Positions 17,484-27,714 of a DNA stretch of 64,000 nucleotides are shown in pieces. Source of the DNA: Nakazawaea peltata (Eukaryota; Ascomycota; Pichiomycetes; Alaninales; Pachysolenaceae); assembly GCA_001599355.1 (NCBI GenBank), contig BCGQ01000004.1, positions 751,249 to 815,248 on the forward strand. Reading direction: 5' to 3'. A program made the translations under genes and the position numbers. How positions within the stretch are numbered: position 1 is the first letter of the stretch; each line of letters starts with the position of its first letter. The notes beneath the pieces are model-generated. The model was not told the DNA's origin. It did no database searches and worked only from the letters and a program-made list of their open reading frames with translations.

Positions 17484-20246
17484 TTATTTAATTTGTAACT
17501 CCACCAATTGTTGGACCTGTTCTTTACATAATTCTTTCAAATCTGCGACATCGGCTGTCAATTCTTCCACTCTCTCGGATTTCTCTCCCAAAATCTCCAA
17601 TGTTCTTTGGTATTTCTTATCTAAAGCAGCCAATTTCTCTTCAAGTTGAGCTTTGGCTTCTCTTAAAGACGAAACTTCAGAGTTTTCTTTCAATAATTTG
17701 ACAATCTCATTGTTCAGTTCACTCTTTTGCTGGCTTAAACTTGCTAATTCCGATTTCAAGGCGGAAGATTCAACCTCAAGTCTTCTGATTTGGGCCGATA
17801 ATTTGCCTATTATTTGAATGCTTTTATTGGCTGCCGTTCCTGGTAAGCTTCCGATGGTACTTGGAGCTGCCTGGTCTTTGTTCATAAGTGTGAACTTGGA
17901 TGAATGTTGACTGGAAGGAGAATTTGGACTGGTATTATTGAAATCTTCATCGAAATCTTCCTCAAATCCATCTTCCTCTTGAGTCAAATTATATGAATCA
18001 TCGTAAACTTGAGGAGATTCTCCAGCTTTTGGAGATTCAAAGAACCGAGGCAGACTCTCTCCCATTGGAGTTCTTAAAGCTCCATTAGGGAAATATTGTT
18101 GACTCAATACATTACTGGAAGTCTTTCTTGAATTCATCAGTGTGGTTCTTGGTGTGGTAGATGACTCTCCTACGGCGATATTATCGTTGAAATTGAAACT
18201 CAAGTTGGAAACTGATCTTGTCTTGAGGAACGATGGGTTAGGTAAGAGATCATTCAAATAGAATTGTTGTTGTTGAATAGACCCTTCAGATTTCAATTTC
18301 TCCAATTCTTTCTCGTACTTGACTTGTTGTTTACTCAATTCTTCCTTGAGTTGTTGCAGAGAAGTTTTGGAATCGTCTAATTCTTTCGAGAGCGACTGGA
18401 TTTTGTCTTGTAACTGCTTGATCTCCTCTTCTTTTTGACGAATATTCTCTTTAAGTGAACCCAACTCTCCTGCTATTATTGATTCGTTATTCAAAACCTC
18501 CTCGAGTTCTTCATTCTTGGCCTTCAATTCATTACTTAACAGTTTGAATTTCTTATTGCTCATCAAATCCTTCTGTTTCAAAGTATTGATATCGGCCTCC
18601 AGCTGAGCCAATTTATTCAAATAAGAACTCTCAATAAGCTTCCAATTCTCTTGCAGTTGGGTATATTGGGTTTGCAAGAGATCGTTCGAGGCAGTAAGTT
18701 TCTTGACTGATTCGTTGGACGTAGTGGAATCACTGAAAGAGGCAGAGGTCTCATTGACCATTCTCCAGGATTCCATTTTATCCTCTAATCTCTTGATCTC
18801 CGCAGCATTCTCCTCTTCTAATGCTCTATATCTCTCCTTCTCTCTACTGAGTTTCTCTTCCAATTCTGAGAGATCATGTTTGGCTTCTTCATTGGCCAAC
18901 TTCAATCTTATCTTCAATTCAGATAATTCCAATGTGAGTTGCTTATTCTTCAGAATTTCATCATCTAATTTGACCTTTGTAGCTTCCAATTGCTGTTCGA
19001 ATCTTTGGGATTTCAAGTCTTTGAATTGTTGAGAGACTTTGGCATGATCATCTTGGAGCTTTGAGTGTTTTGTGTGTAAATCCAGCAAACTTTTCAAAGT
19101 CTGTTCTTTCTCTTGCTCGAAATCTTTCAATTCTCGATCTCTCAGTTCGTAATTGGCCAATTTCGACAACTCTTGGTCTAATCTATCTTGTAAATCTTGG
19201 ATCAAAGAGGCGTCTTCAGCCGATTTTGCCTTGAGTTTCTTAATAGTCTGCGACAAGTTCAATTCTGTCATAGATAATTTGGAACCCTCTTCCATCAACT
19301 CTTTTATTATGGATTCTTTCTCTTCTAACTTCTTTTGTAATGCAGATTGGTTGCCAGACAGAGATAATTTCGATATTTCGAGAGATTTCAGTTTAAGATC
19401 GGACTCTTTCAGAGCGAGCTCATTCTTGAGGGTAGTTTTTTCTTTGGAATGAGTCAGCTTGAGGTCGTTAAAGACAGTGATACCTTTTTTGATGGCCTTT
19501 AATAACAGCAGATGATCTAATTCTTCATAATTGGATGGTAAGAAATGATCATCTGGTTCCTCTTTACCGAGTTGTGAAAGTGACAGAGATGAGGAGTCAC
19601 GTTCAAGATCTAAGGATGAAGGTCTGTCTTGAAGGTCTGAACTTGATCTAGGTGTAGGTTCTGAGGACAGATCTTTTGATTTTTTGGCGTTTTTGTTACC
19701 TTTTGCGGCTGCTAAAGCGAGTCTTTCCAGTAAAGTGAGTCTTTTCTTCTTCGGGAGTTCTGGGGTTGGTTGAGAAGTTGGATTAGCATTGCCATTGGCA
19801 TCAGCATTTGCATTGGCATCAGCGGTGGTCTCAGATTTGGCATCACCATTGGAATTAGCGGTGGATTCAGTGGCAGGTTCAGCGGCAGGCTGAGTGGCAG
19901 GTTCAGTGGTAGCCTCAGCAGTCTCGGTTTGAGATACCGCGTTAGGCTCAGCTGAAGTCACCGCGTTAGGCTCTACCTCAGGTTCTGCTTTGATCTCCTC
20001 ATTCTTAGCCTCTGTCTCAGCAATTGTTTCTACCTCAGGCTCCACCTTTGTCTCTACCTCAGGCTCCACCTTTGCCTCTACTTCAGGCTCCACCCCTGCC
20101 TCTACTTGCCTGGTGTCTCCCTCGGCCTCGGCCTCTCCCTTAAGATCCTCACCATTCCTTTCCATCTCCGTATTCTGAACGTCTAACTGTTCCCCCTCTT
20201 TCTCCTTCATCGCCACTTGTACAGCAATCGCCCCTTCTATGTCCAT
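17484..20246 (-). CDS. SGM1: SGM1/TMF-type golgin
   Basis: This is a 920-residue coiled-coil protein of the TMF/ARA160 family. S. cerevisiae Sgm1 is an effector of the Rab6-like GTPase Ypt6 at the Golgi. The N-terminal 165 residues are a repetitive acidic Glu/Pro/Thr/Ala stretch encoded by 20-30-bp imperfect repeats. The family N-terminal motif RLTLLERLALAAAKG follows near 170-185. Long coiled coils span about 240-680. The conserved TMF C-terminal Rab-binding coiled coil lies at about 815-920 (KLSAQIRRLEVESS to ELCKEQVQQLVELQ). Between them is a Ser/Asn-rich linker. It is convergent with HPT1, 60 bp apart. Confidence 0.85.
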   Translation of the reverse strand: MDIEGAIAVQVAMKEKEGEQLDVQNTEMERNGEDLKGEAEAEGDTRQVEAGVEPEVEAKVEPEVETKVEPEVETIAETEAKNEEIKAEPEVEPNAVTSAEPNAVSQTETAEATTEPATQPAAEPATESTANSNGDAKSETTADANANADANGNANPTSQPTPELPKKKRLTLLERLALAAAKGNKNAKKSKDLSSEPTPRSSSDLQDRPSSLDLERDSSSLSLSQLGKEEPDDHFLPSNYEELDHLLLLKAIKKGITVFNDLKLTHSKEKTTLKNELALKESDLKLKSLEISKLSLSGNQSALQKKLEEKESIIKELMEEGSKLSMTELNLSQTIKKLKAKSAEDASLIQDLQDRLDQELSKLANYELRDRELKDFEQEKEQTLKSLLDLHTKHSKLQDDHAKVSQQFKDLKSQRFEQQLEATKVKLDDEILKNKQLTLELSELKIRLKLANEEAKHDLSELEEKLSREKERYRALEEENAAEIKRLEDKMESWRMVNETSASFSDSTTSNESVKKLTASNDLLQTQYTQLQENWKLIESSYLNKLAQLEADINTLKQKDLMSNKKFKLLSNELKAKNEELEEVLNNESIIAGELGSLKENIRQKEEEIKQLQDKIQSLSKELDDSKTSLQQLKEELSKQQVKYEKELEKLKSEGSIQQQQFYLNDLLPNPSFLKTRSVSNLSFNFNDNIAVGESSTTPRTTLMNSRKTSSNVLSQQYFPNGALRTPMGESLPRFFESPKAGESPQVYDDSYNLTQEEDGFEEDFDEDFNNTSPNSPSSQHSSKFTLMNKDQAAPSTIGSLPGTAANKSIQIIGKLSAQIRRLEVESSALKSELASLSQQKSELNNEIVKLLKENSEVSSLREAKAQLEEKLAALDKKYQRTLEILGEKSERVEELTADVADLKELCKEQVQQLVELQIK

Positions 20247-20711
20247 TACTTCGATTGGTTCTCTATTAATCCCTCCTCAATCATCAACTCTTAAGCGCCA
20301 AAGGGACAAACGAAAATGATCTCTAGGGACAACACAGAGAGAGAAAATCAGAGGGCAAATAAGCGAAAATGAGCGAGAAGCGGAGAGGGCAAGTCAGAAA
20401 GAGGGCAAACTTAGATAAAGTTGGGCAAGTCAGGCACTTGTGAAGTCAGGGGTGTCGATCTTGAAGATCGGGGCAGACAGCGGCTAACTACTAGGATTAT
20501 GTTGAGTGTGTTTAGTGCGCTCAGTTAGGTTAGTTAGGCTGAGTACGGTGAGTACGCTCAGTTTAGCTCGCTCAGTTAAGCTCGCTCAGTCAAGCTCCTC
20601 ATTACGCTCGCCTATTATACACTCAATTATAATTAGGGTCATAGTTAACTTATAGTCTGATTTTTCTACATTAACTCTGCTATAAGGACTTAGACTGGAG
20701 AGTGCATTGGT

Positions 20712-21285
20712 TTAGAGTACTCTACTACTATACTCTACTACTGTACTCTACTACTATACTCTACTACTATACTCTACTACTGTACTCTACTACTATACTC
20801 TACTACTATACTCTACTACTATACTCTACTACTATACTATACTATACTATACTTCTATACTACTCTACTACTGTACTCTACTGCTGTACTATACTCTACT
20901 ACTATACTATACTACTATACNNNNNNNNNNNNNNNNNNNNNNNNNNNNNNNNNNNNNNNNNNNNNNNNNNNNNNNNNNNNNNNNNNNNNNNNNNNNNNNN
21001 NNNNNNNNNNNNNNNNNNNNCTACTACTATACTATACTATACTATACTTCTATACTACTCTACTACTGTACTCTACTGCTGTACTATACTCTACTACTAT
21101 ACTATACTACTATACTATACTATACTATACTCTACTATACTATACTCTACTGCACTACCCTACTACTATACTATACTATACTATACTCTACTGCACTACC
21201 CTACTACTATACTATACTATACTATACTATACTACTATACTACTCTAGTATTATACTACTACTATACTATACCACTACATCTCTC
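20712..21285 (+). repeat. TACTA/CTACTATACT microsatellite interrupted by gap
   Basis: About 570 bp are built from CTACTACTATACT, CTACTGTACT and TATACTATACT words, mostly permutations of TAC/TACTA with no fixed long period. The segment left of the gap (about 20828-20920) recurs almost word for word right of the gap (21021 onward), so a higher-order repeat crosses the unresolved part. The true length in the genome is unknown. Confidence 0.9.
20921..21020. other. assembly gap (100 N)
   Basis: Exactly 100 N lie inside the microsatellite, a conventional placeholder for a gap of unknown size. Duplicated flanks suggest that the assembler could not pass the repeat. Confidence 0.98.
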
Positions 21286-21315
21286 TATCCACTATTCCCA
21301 TTCATATATACATGC

Positions 21316-22044
21316 TCAGTTATAAAGTCCCATCTTCTCCATCTCCTCTCTTCCAGCAGACTTAACAAACTTTCTGATCAAATTCTTTTGAATACTCTTC
21401 TTCACAGTATCCTGTTTACCGATCTTCTCCAATACAGCATTCAATTTCTCCTCATCCTCAACAATATGCTTTATAAGATACTCAGAATCAAATTTGATCC
21501 TCAAGTTAGCCAAATCTTTCTCCAATTTTTCAAGATCCAACTCCACTTTCACATTATCACCAGTTGGTGGCCATGATGTTATGCCATATTTTCTCTTCAA
21601 TTCTTCAATTTCAGCAATCTCGGTCTCAGAAACTTGATCCAGAGGTGTACTTACAGCCAACTTCTGGATTTTGTACAATTCCTCCACCAAAGATAACTTG
21701 GAAGATTCCTCTCTTTTCTGTAAAAATTCCTGATGTTTGCGAACTTCTTCCTCATGAACAGCCACCTCAGCTTCCTTCTCATAAGTAGCAAACTCGGAAC
21801 CCTTATTTCTCTTGATCTCAGCAACGGCAAAGAACTTACGTGCCGACAAAGGTCTAGTAGCTTCAATACGTACAATATCACCTTCTCTACAAATGTTCCC
21901 TTCGTCGTGTACCAAAAAATCCTTTCTCTTGATGGTGTCTTTATTGATGACTCTGTTGTAGGCGGTTCTTTGGACTCTTACTTTTACGGTTTTGTTCATC
22001 TTTCCTTGTGAGACCACAAGACCGATGAAATTCTGACGAGCCAT
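21316..22044 (-). CDS. MRPS17: MRPS17, mitochondrial ribosomal protein uS17m
   Basis: This is a 242-residue small-subunit mitoribosomal protein. The first 85 residues are the bacterial S17-like OB fold ([51 protein letters not shown]), which binds 16S-type rRNA. A fungal C-terminal extension of about 150 residues, charged and helical, follows, as in S. cerevisiae Mrps17 (237 aa). The start ATG begins the conserved domain directly, as in the homologue. It shares a 231-bp divergent promoter with HIS5. Confidence 0.93.
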   Translation of the reverse strand: MARQNFIGLVVSQGKMNKTVKVRVQRTAYNRVINKDTIKRKDFLVHDEGNICREGDIVRIEATRPLSARKFFAVAEIKRNKGSEFATYEKEAEVAVHEEEVRKHQEFLQKREESSKLSLVEELYKIQKLAVSTPLDQVSETEIAEIEELKRKYGITSWPPTGDNVKVELDLEKLEKDLANLRIKFDSEYLIKHIVEDEEKLNAVLEKIGKQDTVKKSIQKNLIRKFVKSAGREEMEKMGLYN

Positions 22045-22192
22045 CTTAATCTTTGCTCTACCTTGCTCTGCCTTGCTCTACCTTTCGTCAATACCTTTCC
22101 TCCTCTTCTCAACCGCCAAATCTCGATGGAGAAAAAATTTTGTACCTTATTGACACAGTGAAAAATAAGTTTCCCGATCCCTTTTGGCAGAC

Positions 22193-22199
22193 TGACTCA
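22193..22199 (+). promoter_or_regulatory. Gcn4-type TGACTCA site of HIS5
   Basis: A perfect TGACTCA lies 77 bp upstream of the HIS5 start, with a TATATATA stretch between them (about 22210-22217). Gcn4 control of histidine genes is established in S. cerevisiae; use here is inferred from the site. Confidence 0.75.
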
Positions 22200-22275
22200 C
22201 CACTTATCTTTATATATAGGCGAGGGGATCGGCTAGGGCAGCTTAATATTTGGTGGTGATACAATTAGAAGGAAG

Positions 22276-23469
22276 ATGGGTTTCGATTTGAAAACATTGG
22301 CTAGACCAAATATTTTGTCTTTAGAGCCATATCGTTGTGCTAGAGACGATTACCAAGAGGGGATTTTATTGGACGCCAATGAGAACACTCATGGCCCTGC
22401 CGCCGCTGCTCTGTTAAGTGAGCTGGAGAAAGCTTTGGAGTTGAACAGATACCCTGATCCTCATCAAATTGTTCTTAAACAACAGATCTGTGATTTCCGT
22501 AATGAGGAGCTGTCTTTGGATTCTGCAGAGATCAAGTTGGCCGACTGTGGTTCCCCTTTGAAACCTGAGAATTTATGCCTTGGTGTAGGTTCTGATGAAA
22601 GTATTGACCTGTTGATCAGATGTTTCTGTGTCCCAGGTAAGGATAAGATGTTGACTTGTCCTCCTACTTATGGAATGTACTCTGTTTGTGCTACTGTGAA
22701 TGATATTGAAATTGTCAAGCTGCCTCTTGATTTGACCACTTTTGAGATCCAACCTGACCTCATCAATGAACTGCTCAACAAGGATCCCTCGATTAAATTG
22801 GTTTATATCACAACTCCAGGTAATCCTACTCTGAAGAAAGTCGATTTCTCTCTTGTTGAGAAGGTCTTACTTAATGAGAATTGGAATGGTGTTGTCATTT
22901 GTGATGAACTGTACATTGATTTTGCTCCATTGGGTTCTTCTGTCGCTCCATTAGTGAACAAATATCCTAATTTGGTCGTTTTACAGACATTATCTAAGTC
23001 TTTCGGTTTGGCCGGTGTCAGATTGGGTATCTGTTACTCGGACCCACTGATTAGTATTTTGTTGAACTCCATGAAATACCCTTATAATATCTCCAATTTG
23101 TCTTCGGATGTTGCTTTAAGAGCCACTACCAAAGACGCTATCAAGGCCATGAGAGCTTCTTGTGAGGTTTTGATCAAGAATCGTGAAATTTTACTGGAAC
23201 AATTGCTTGCCTTACCTAATATTGGTAGAAATATCGGTGGAATGGATGCCAATTTCATCTTGATTGAGGTCTTGGATGCCGCTGGTAAGCCTTCTAATGA
23301 GATCGCCAACAAGTTGTACTTGAAATTGGCTACTGAGAAGAAGGTTGTCGTTAGATTCAGAGGAAAGGAATTGGGATGTTTCGGTGCTCTTAGAGTAACT
23401 GTAGGTACTGTTGAAGAAAACAAGATCTTGGTACAAAAGTTCGACGAGGCATTGAAGGAGATCCTCTAA
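22276..23469 (+). CDS. HIS5: HIS5, histidinol-phosphate aminotransferase
   Basis: His5 is a PLP enzyme that makes histidinol phosphate from imidazole-acetol phosphate with glutamate as amino donor (histidine pathway). The 397-residue protein has LDANENTHGP near the N-terminus, GVGSDESIDLLIRCFC, TPGNPT, the PLP-lysine region TLSKSFGLAGVRLG and a final FRGKELG arginine segment. CTG at 22909 lies in the family motif DEAYIDF: the standard code gives DELYIDF, the Ala reading restores it. Length equals the usual HisC/His5 size. A Gcn4 site lies upstream. The 3' end is 19 bp from the convergent SAY1-like gene. Confidence 0.95.
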   Translation: MGFDLKTLARPNILSLEPYRCARDDYQEGILLDANENTHGPAAAALLSELEKALELNRYPDPHQIVLKQQICDFRNEELSLDSAEIKLADCGSPLKPENLCLGVGSDESIDLLIRCFCVPGKDKMLTCPPTYGMYSVCATVNDIEIVKLPLDLTTFEIQPDLINELLNKDPSIKLVYITTPGNPTLKKVDFSLVEKVLLNENWNGVVICDELYIDFAPLGSSVAPLVNKYPNLVVLQTLSKSFGLAGVRLGICYSDPLISILLNSMKYPYNISNLSSDVALRATTKDAIKAMRASCEVLIKNREILLEQLLALPNIGRNIGGMDANFILIEVLDAAGKPSNEIANKLYLKLATEKKVVVRFRGKELGCFGALRVTVGTVEENKILVQKFDEALKEIL

Positions 23470-23488
23470 ATAAGATTTAATTAATAGA

Positions 23489-24789
23489 CTAAACAAATTT
23501 CTCATCTATATGAATTGGAATTTTCGAAGATTCGGACCCTTGGAAGTATAAATATGACTTGCATAGTAGTAGTTGGGCGATAAATCCGGCGATTTTGTTG
23601 AGTGGTTCTTCTTTATCATCGACATTTCGTTCTGTTGAGTAGATGAGAATAGGTGAATTATGGACGTGAGTATGATGTTTGATTACTTTAACCACTTGTG
23701 AGTTCTCTTGTAATTTGGAAATGAAATCTTCTATTTCATTTCCTAATAATTCTTCTGATCCATAGGAGATAATAATTGGGATTTGAGTGAGCAGGGGAAA
23801 GAATGTTTGAAGGTTCTTCGGAATCGCCAACAGCTCTAATTGAGAAGTATCTGATTCTAGATTAATTCCTTCAGTATATCTTAACCCAATTTCCATCACA
23901 ATTTCTGGACTCAATAGATCTTCATTTTTTAAATATTCAATTTCACTAAGTTTTATGTTATATTTGGTGATTGGGGAGATTAAAAGCACTAGATCAGGCA
24001 ACCGTAGAGATGGTAGTGTAATCTCATTGAATTTCGCAGTCTCTTGCATTGCAATCATTAATGTGATCGCTTCTGTCGCTCCTAATGAATCTCCTGATAA
24101 CACTATCAAAGCTTTCTCTTCTTCAACACATACCCTCTCATAAGCTGCTAATAACTGTGGAATACGAGATCTAAAAGTATATGGTGACCCCACTACCGGT
24201 ATCAATATAGCTGGATTCACAAATCCTTGTTCTTGTAAAGTCAAGACAAGTTTTTGGAAAAATTCTAAATGAGTAAATACTGATCTCCAACCAAAATAAG
24301 CGCCCTGGATATGAAAAACAATAAGATCATGATGTTCATTCTTCTTAGATTCAGAATGAATCAAAATCCCTTCTTTGTGTTCTGAGTAACCAATATCTCC
24401 TAATCCATCATTAGATTGAGTAGTTACTCTATAGCGGTAAAATAGCTTATTGACGTTGTCATTCATTATTAGGGGTTCTGTTGAGGACCCAACCAGTTGA
24501 GATAATACATATCTAACTAACCGCACTATAAAATACTCGAAACAAGAAGCTCTCAATGAATACAGAGTCTTCCATTCATACGGTTTCAAGATTTTATTTA
24601 ATACCACCATCCTTGGTAATTCAACAACTGAAAAGGTTAGCGCTTAATCAAATAATCATCCTAATTAAACTTACGCATAAAATATGAATAGGACACAAGC
24701 TGCCTCAAAGATACATCCTGCCCAATAACACTAACATAAACCGAAATCATCACATATACCATGGAATCAACCCAAGATATCTCCAACAT
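23489..24789 (-). CDS. SAY1: SAY1-like membrane-anchored alpha/beta hydrolase (spliced)
   Basis: Say1 of S. cerevisiae deacetylates acetylated sterols at the ER. Exon 2 (24627..23489) carries the hydrolase, with the nucleophile elbow GDSLG, an oxyanion-side HIQGAYFGWR and a late His in THVHNSPI. I add exon 1 (24789..24675, 115 nt). Its donor GTAAGT at 24674 and the acceptor CAG ending at 24628 bound a 47-nt intron with a GCTAAC branch. Splicing joins the frames exactly and adds about 44 residues including a hydrophobic stretch (VYVMISVYVSVIG), giving about 417 aa, near the S. cerevisiae length of 424. That stretch would be the ER anchor. The catalytic loop differs from classic HGGG, so the substrate is uncertain. 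Confidence 0.75.
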
Positions 24790-24902
24790 TATTCCCAAAC
24801 CTTTCCAAATCTTCACTATAAAAAAGGGGGTTATATAATTAATTTTTTCCTTACTAAAAATATTTTATATACTTTAAAATTGGGGGTAATTCATTAAATT
24901 AT

Positions 24903-26318
24903 TTAGTAGGAAGACAAGACGGTTTCGAGGGCGGAGAGGAAAATGTCGGCATGTTTGTTTTCGAAAGTCAAGGTTGGACGTAAACGAACACCGATCTCAG
25001 CACAACCACCTACATTGACACCATTTTTCTTCATATCAGCCAATAATTGATTTCTGGCTTCTGGGGTTGGAGAGTCCCAAGCGATGAAACAAGCACGGTC
25101 TTTACCACGCAAGTTTTGGATATGGGTTGGGAACTTCTTTTGTAAGGCTTCCAATTTGGCGAATAAGTAGTCACCGGTGGCCTTGATTTTGGAGACTAAA
25201 TCGTTGTCGATGACTTCTTTTGTGATGGCACCAGCAATGATCATTCTAGCTGGGTCACCACACCAGGTGTTGAATTGTCTATACAGTTGAGGAGGGACGA
25301 TTTCTGGGTCGTGGAAGAAGTAACCGGCAGATTGGAACTTTTTGGAGAAAGTGACTAAATCAGCTGGTGGGGACAACTCGAAATGTTCGTGAGCCCACAT
25401 CTTACCAGTAGCACCTACACCGGTTTGAACTTCGTCCATGATCAACAAGGCACCGTATTTAACGGTGAGATCTCTTAAACCTTGGAAGAATTCCTTAGAA
25501 CCGTGGTTATCACCACCTTCAGATTGGATTGGCTCAGCAATGACACCGGCAATTGGGCAATGCCATGTCTTGAAGAGGGTCTCGACGATCTCCAAACAAC
25601 GTTGGTCCTCCTTCTTGTTGTACTCAACGTTCTCATCCAATGGGTATTTGTACAGAGGGTATTGAGCTTTAGGCCATTTGAAAGATGGCAAATCAATCTT
25701 GTGGATTGGTTTAGAACAAGTGACAGAGGCAGAAGCGAAAAGACGTCCATGGAAGGCTCTCTCGAAAGATAAAATGGCCAATTCTGGAGAACCTGGGGAT
25801 TGGTTCTTCATAGTGGTGTTTTCCTCTTCATTGGTGAACTGAGTAGTGTAACCTCTCTTCTTACCTTGGTAGTACATGAAGACAGCCTTGAAAGCCAACT
25901 CATTGGCATCAGCACCTGATAAACCAGACCAAACTTGGTTTTGTCCTTCTGGAGCCAGTTTCAAAATATCACCTAAGATATCAGCCAAATCATCAGATGG
26001 GAAGTTACCAATAGCTGGTCTCTCTACCAAGTGGTTGATCATTCTTTGGGACTTGGCCAGCTCGATCAAAGCAGGGTTATTATAACCTAAAGCAATGGAA
26101 GCAATCTGGGCATAGACATCCAATAAAACGTTACCATCGACATCAGCAATATAGTTACCGATGGACTTATTGTAGTCAGCAACAAAGTAGCAAGGTCTAG
26201 TATCGAAGACCTTGGATAATTTGTCCAATTGTTTCTTGGATTCTGGACCTGGGATAGTCTCAGTCTTCACAATAGGAGCAGATGGCTCCTGTGGGTAGTA
26301 TTTTTCAGCAATAGACAT
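24903..26318 (-). CDS. UGA1: UGA1, 4-aminobutyrate aminotransferase
   Basis: Uga1 transfers the amino group of GABA to 2-oxoglutarate, giving succinate semialdehyde, in the GABA shunt. The 471-residue protein equals the S. cerevisiae length. Seen are the PLP-site motifs SGADANELAFKAVF, SFERAFHGR, AEPIQSEGGDNHGS and the MDEVQTGVG aspartate. The PLP lysine lies in TFSKKFQSAGYFFHD, and TWCGDPARM is also present. No mitochondrial presequence is evident, consistent with a cytosolic enzyme. The upstream region carries two CGG-N8-CCG palindromes that may be the GABA-response sites. Confidence 0.96.
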   Translation of the reverse strand: MSIAEKYYPQEPSAPIVKTETIPGPESKKQLDKLSKVFDTRPCYFVADYNKSIGNYIADVDGNVLLDVYAQIASIALGYNNPALIELAKSQRMINHLVERPAIGNFPSDDLADILGDILKLAPEGQNQVWSGLSGADANELAFKAVFMYYQGKKRGYTTQFTNEEENTTMKNQSPGSPELAILSFERAFHGRLFASASVTCSKPIHKIDLPSFKWPKAQYPLYKYPLDENVEYNKKEDQRCLEIVETLFKTWHCPIAGVIAEPIQSEGGDNHGSKEFFQGLRDLTVKYGALLIMDEVQTGVGATGKMWAHEHFELSPPADLVTFSKKFQSAGYFFHDPEIVPPQLYRQFNTWCGDPARMIIAGAITKEVIDNDLVSKIKATGDYLFAKLEALQKKFPTHIQNLRGKDRACFIAWDSPTPEARNQLLADMKKNGVNVGGCAEIGVRLRPTLTFENKHADIFLSALETVLSSY

Positions 26319-27714
26319 TGTATAGAGAAATAATAAGGATAAATACTAAGGATAAATTTAAGAGATGTGTCGGTTTAAATATTCCATCACCCCCAAATTT
26401 AAGCGATGAGCTTAGCGGAAAAAAAACCGCTTAGAGTTTAGCGGGAAAAATGTGGAGAAATCGCGGAAAGCCAACCGCGATAAAAGTTGTAAAATATGAG
26501 CAATAGAGATGAGCAATATACGAATTTAGTATTTCCTGATTGGTAAATAGTTAAACAAAGTAAGACAGGGGAGGGAGGGCAGGTGGGAGGGACAGGGAGT
26601 TAGAGAGCACAGATAACAAGACAGCAACAGAGGGATAAACAACACAAAGTAAACACTTACAACTAATCTCAAGTTCAATAGACTATCAGGTATATTCAAT
26701 TCTCTCATTCTTCATAATTGTTCTTCCTCCTCACCTTCCCCATCACCATCTTGTTCACAAACATCTTCCCCTTCTTGTTCACCCTCCTCACCTTTAAAGT
26801 ATGAACCTTTTTGTTTCACTTTCTTTTCTGTGCGCCAAAAGGAAATAATCAAGGGCAGATCAGATCTGAAAAAAAAAACTAGGCTACAATGTTGGGAACG
26901 CAAACTCATCTAAAATGTCAATTCCAATTCCCTCCCCCAAAAGAATCCCTCTTCACCTCCCTCCCCTACTCTACTAACCCCCTATCCAATCTCCTTACGT
27001 CTCTCCAAGATTCTGTTTGTCCCATGCATCGAGAACAGATCTCAACGCATAAAATTTTTTTCTTGTGCCCTTTGTTGTTTTTTTTTTCTGAAAAGAGTAA
27101 TAAATCGGTTCTTGAGACAAAGGGCATGAGGAAGTTAAACACAACCTTATCGAGGGATCAACCTGTCGGGGTGACGTAGACTGCCCGGCTGACGCAGTTC
27201 CCATCCTCCGCTTATCCAGTAGTCTTCACATATCCACTATCTTTCCCCTTCCCTATCTTTTACCTGCCCTCTTAATCCCATTTGTATCACCCAACCTTTA
27301 TGCCCCTGCCCCATTTTCTCCTATGTAGCTCAACTTTGCCCTAAACACAACACCAACAACAAAAATCAAATACACTTTTTGGTCAATTAGACTTAATAAT
27401 TCAATACATTGGACACAGTCTATAACTGGAGAGAGTGGTATAAAAAGTAGACGCCGTTACAGAACCAGACTCTAATTGTTAAGCGCCGCGTGTAATCACC
27501 TCAATACTGTGCCCATATCATACAAAACGCCTCACTTTATCAGCTTAATTTAAGGTGATACAACTGACCCACTAAGTCTTTCATTCAGTTGATCACATCA
27601 GATCATAACCACGTTAAGTCATAACCAGATCACAATCACATTAAGTCACGCATATCACATTGATATCGCGGTCATTAAACCAGCCCACGTCTTATAGTCC
27701 AATCTCTCATTAAT
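26319..27714. other. divergent intergenic UGA1 / LRG1, 1.4 kb
   Basis: This is the longest gene-poor stretch. Apart from the UGA1 palindromes it holds poly-T/poly-A tracts near 26869 and 27065, and small frames of low credibility. Just before LRG1 (about 27605-27670) there are imperfect repeats of ATCACATTAAGTCA/ATAACCAGATCACA. A TACTAAC near 26956 has no convincing donor. An ncRNA cannot be excluded by eye. Confidence 0.5.
26414..26481 (-). promoter_or_regulatory. two CGG-N8-CCG palindromes upstream of UGA1
   Basis: AGCGG-N8-CCGCT spans 26414-26431, and the perfect 7-bp-arm palindrome ATCGCGG-N8-CCGCGAT spans 26460-26481. An extra GCGGG half lies at 26440-26444. All are about 95-165 bp upstream of the UGA1 start. 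Paired CGG triplets are typical Zn2Cys6 factor sites. S. cerevisiae Uga3 recognises GCGG followed by T-rich DNA, and the first site reads GCGGTTTTT on the gene strand. Confidence 0.6.

Larger units (their letters stand above)
20247..21315. other. intergenic with CTCAGT repeats and microsatellite
   Basis: Upstream of SGM1 the + strand has repeated GCTCAGTTA/AGCTCGCTCAGT words at about 20515-20610. A microsatellite and assembly gap follow (listed separately). A frame runs through the repeat but only encodes Tyr/Thr/Leu low complexity, so it is not called as a gene. Confidence 0.65.

Noticed and set aside
20702-21325. Open frame through the TACTA microsatellite
   Set aside because: Low-complexity Tyr/Thr/Leu product, crosses a 100-N gap, and CTA/TAC repeats rarely give stops in this frame.
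26712-27204. Two small minus-strand frames between UGA1 and LRG1 as possible exons of one gene
   Set aside because: No convincing donor/branch/acceptor set links them; the first is low-complexity acidic and the second has no recognisable domain.
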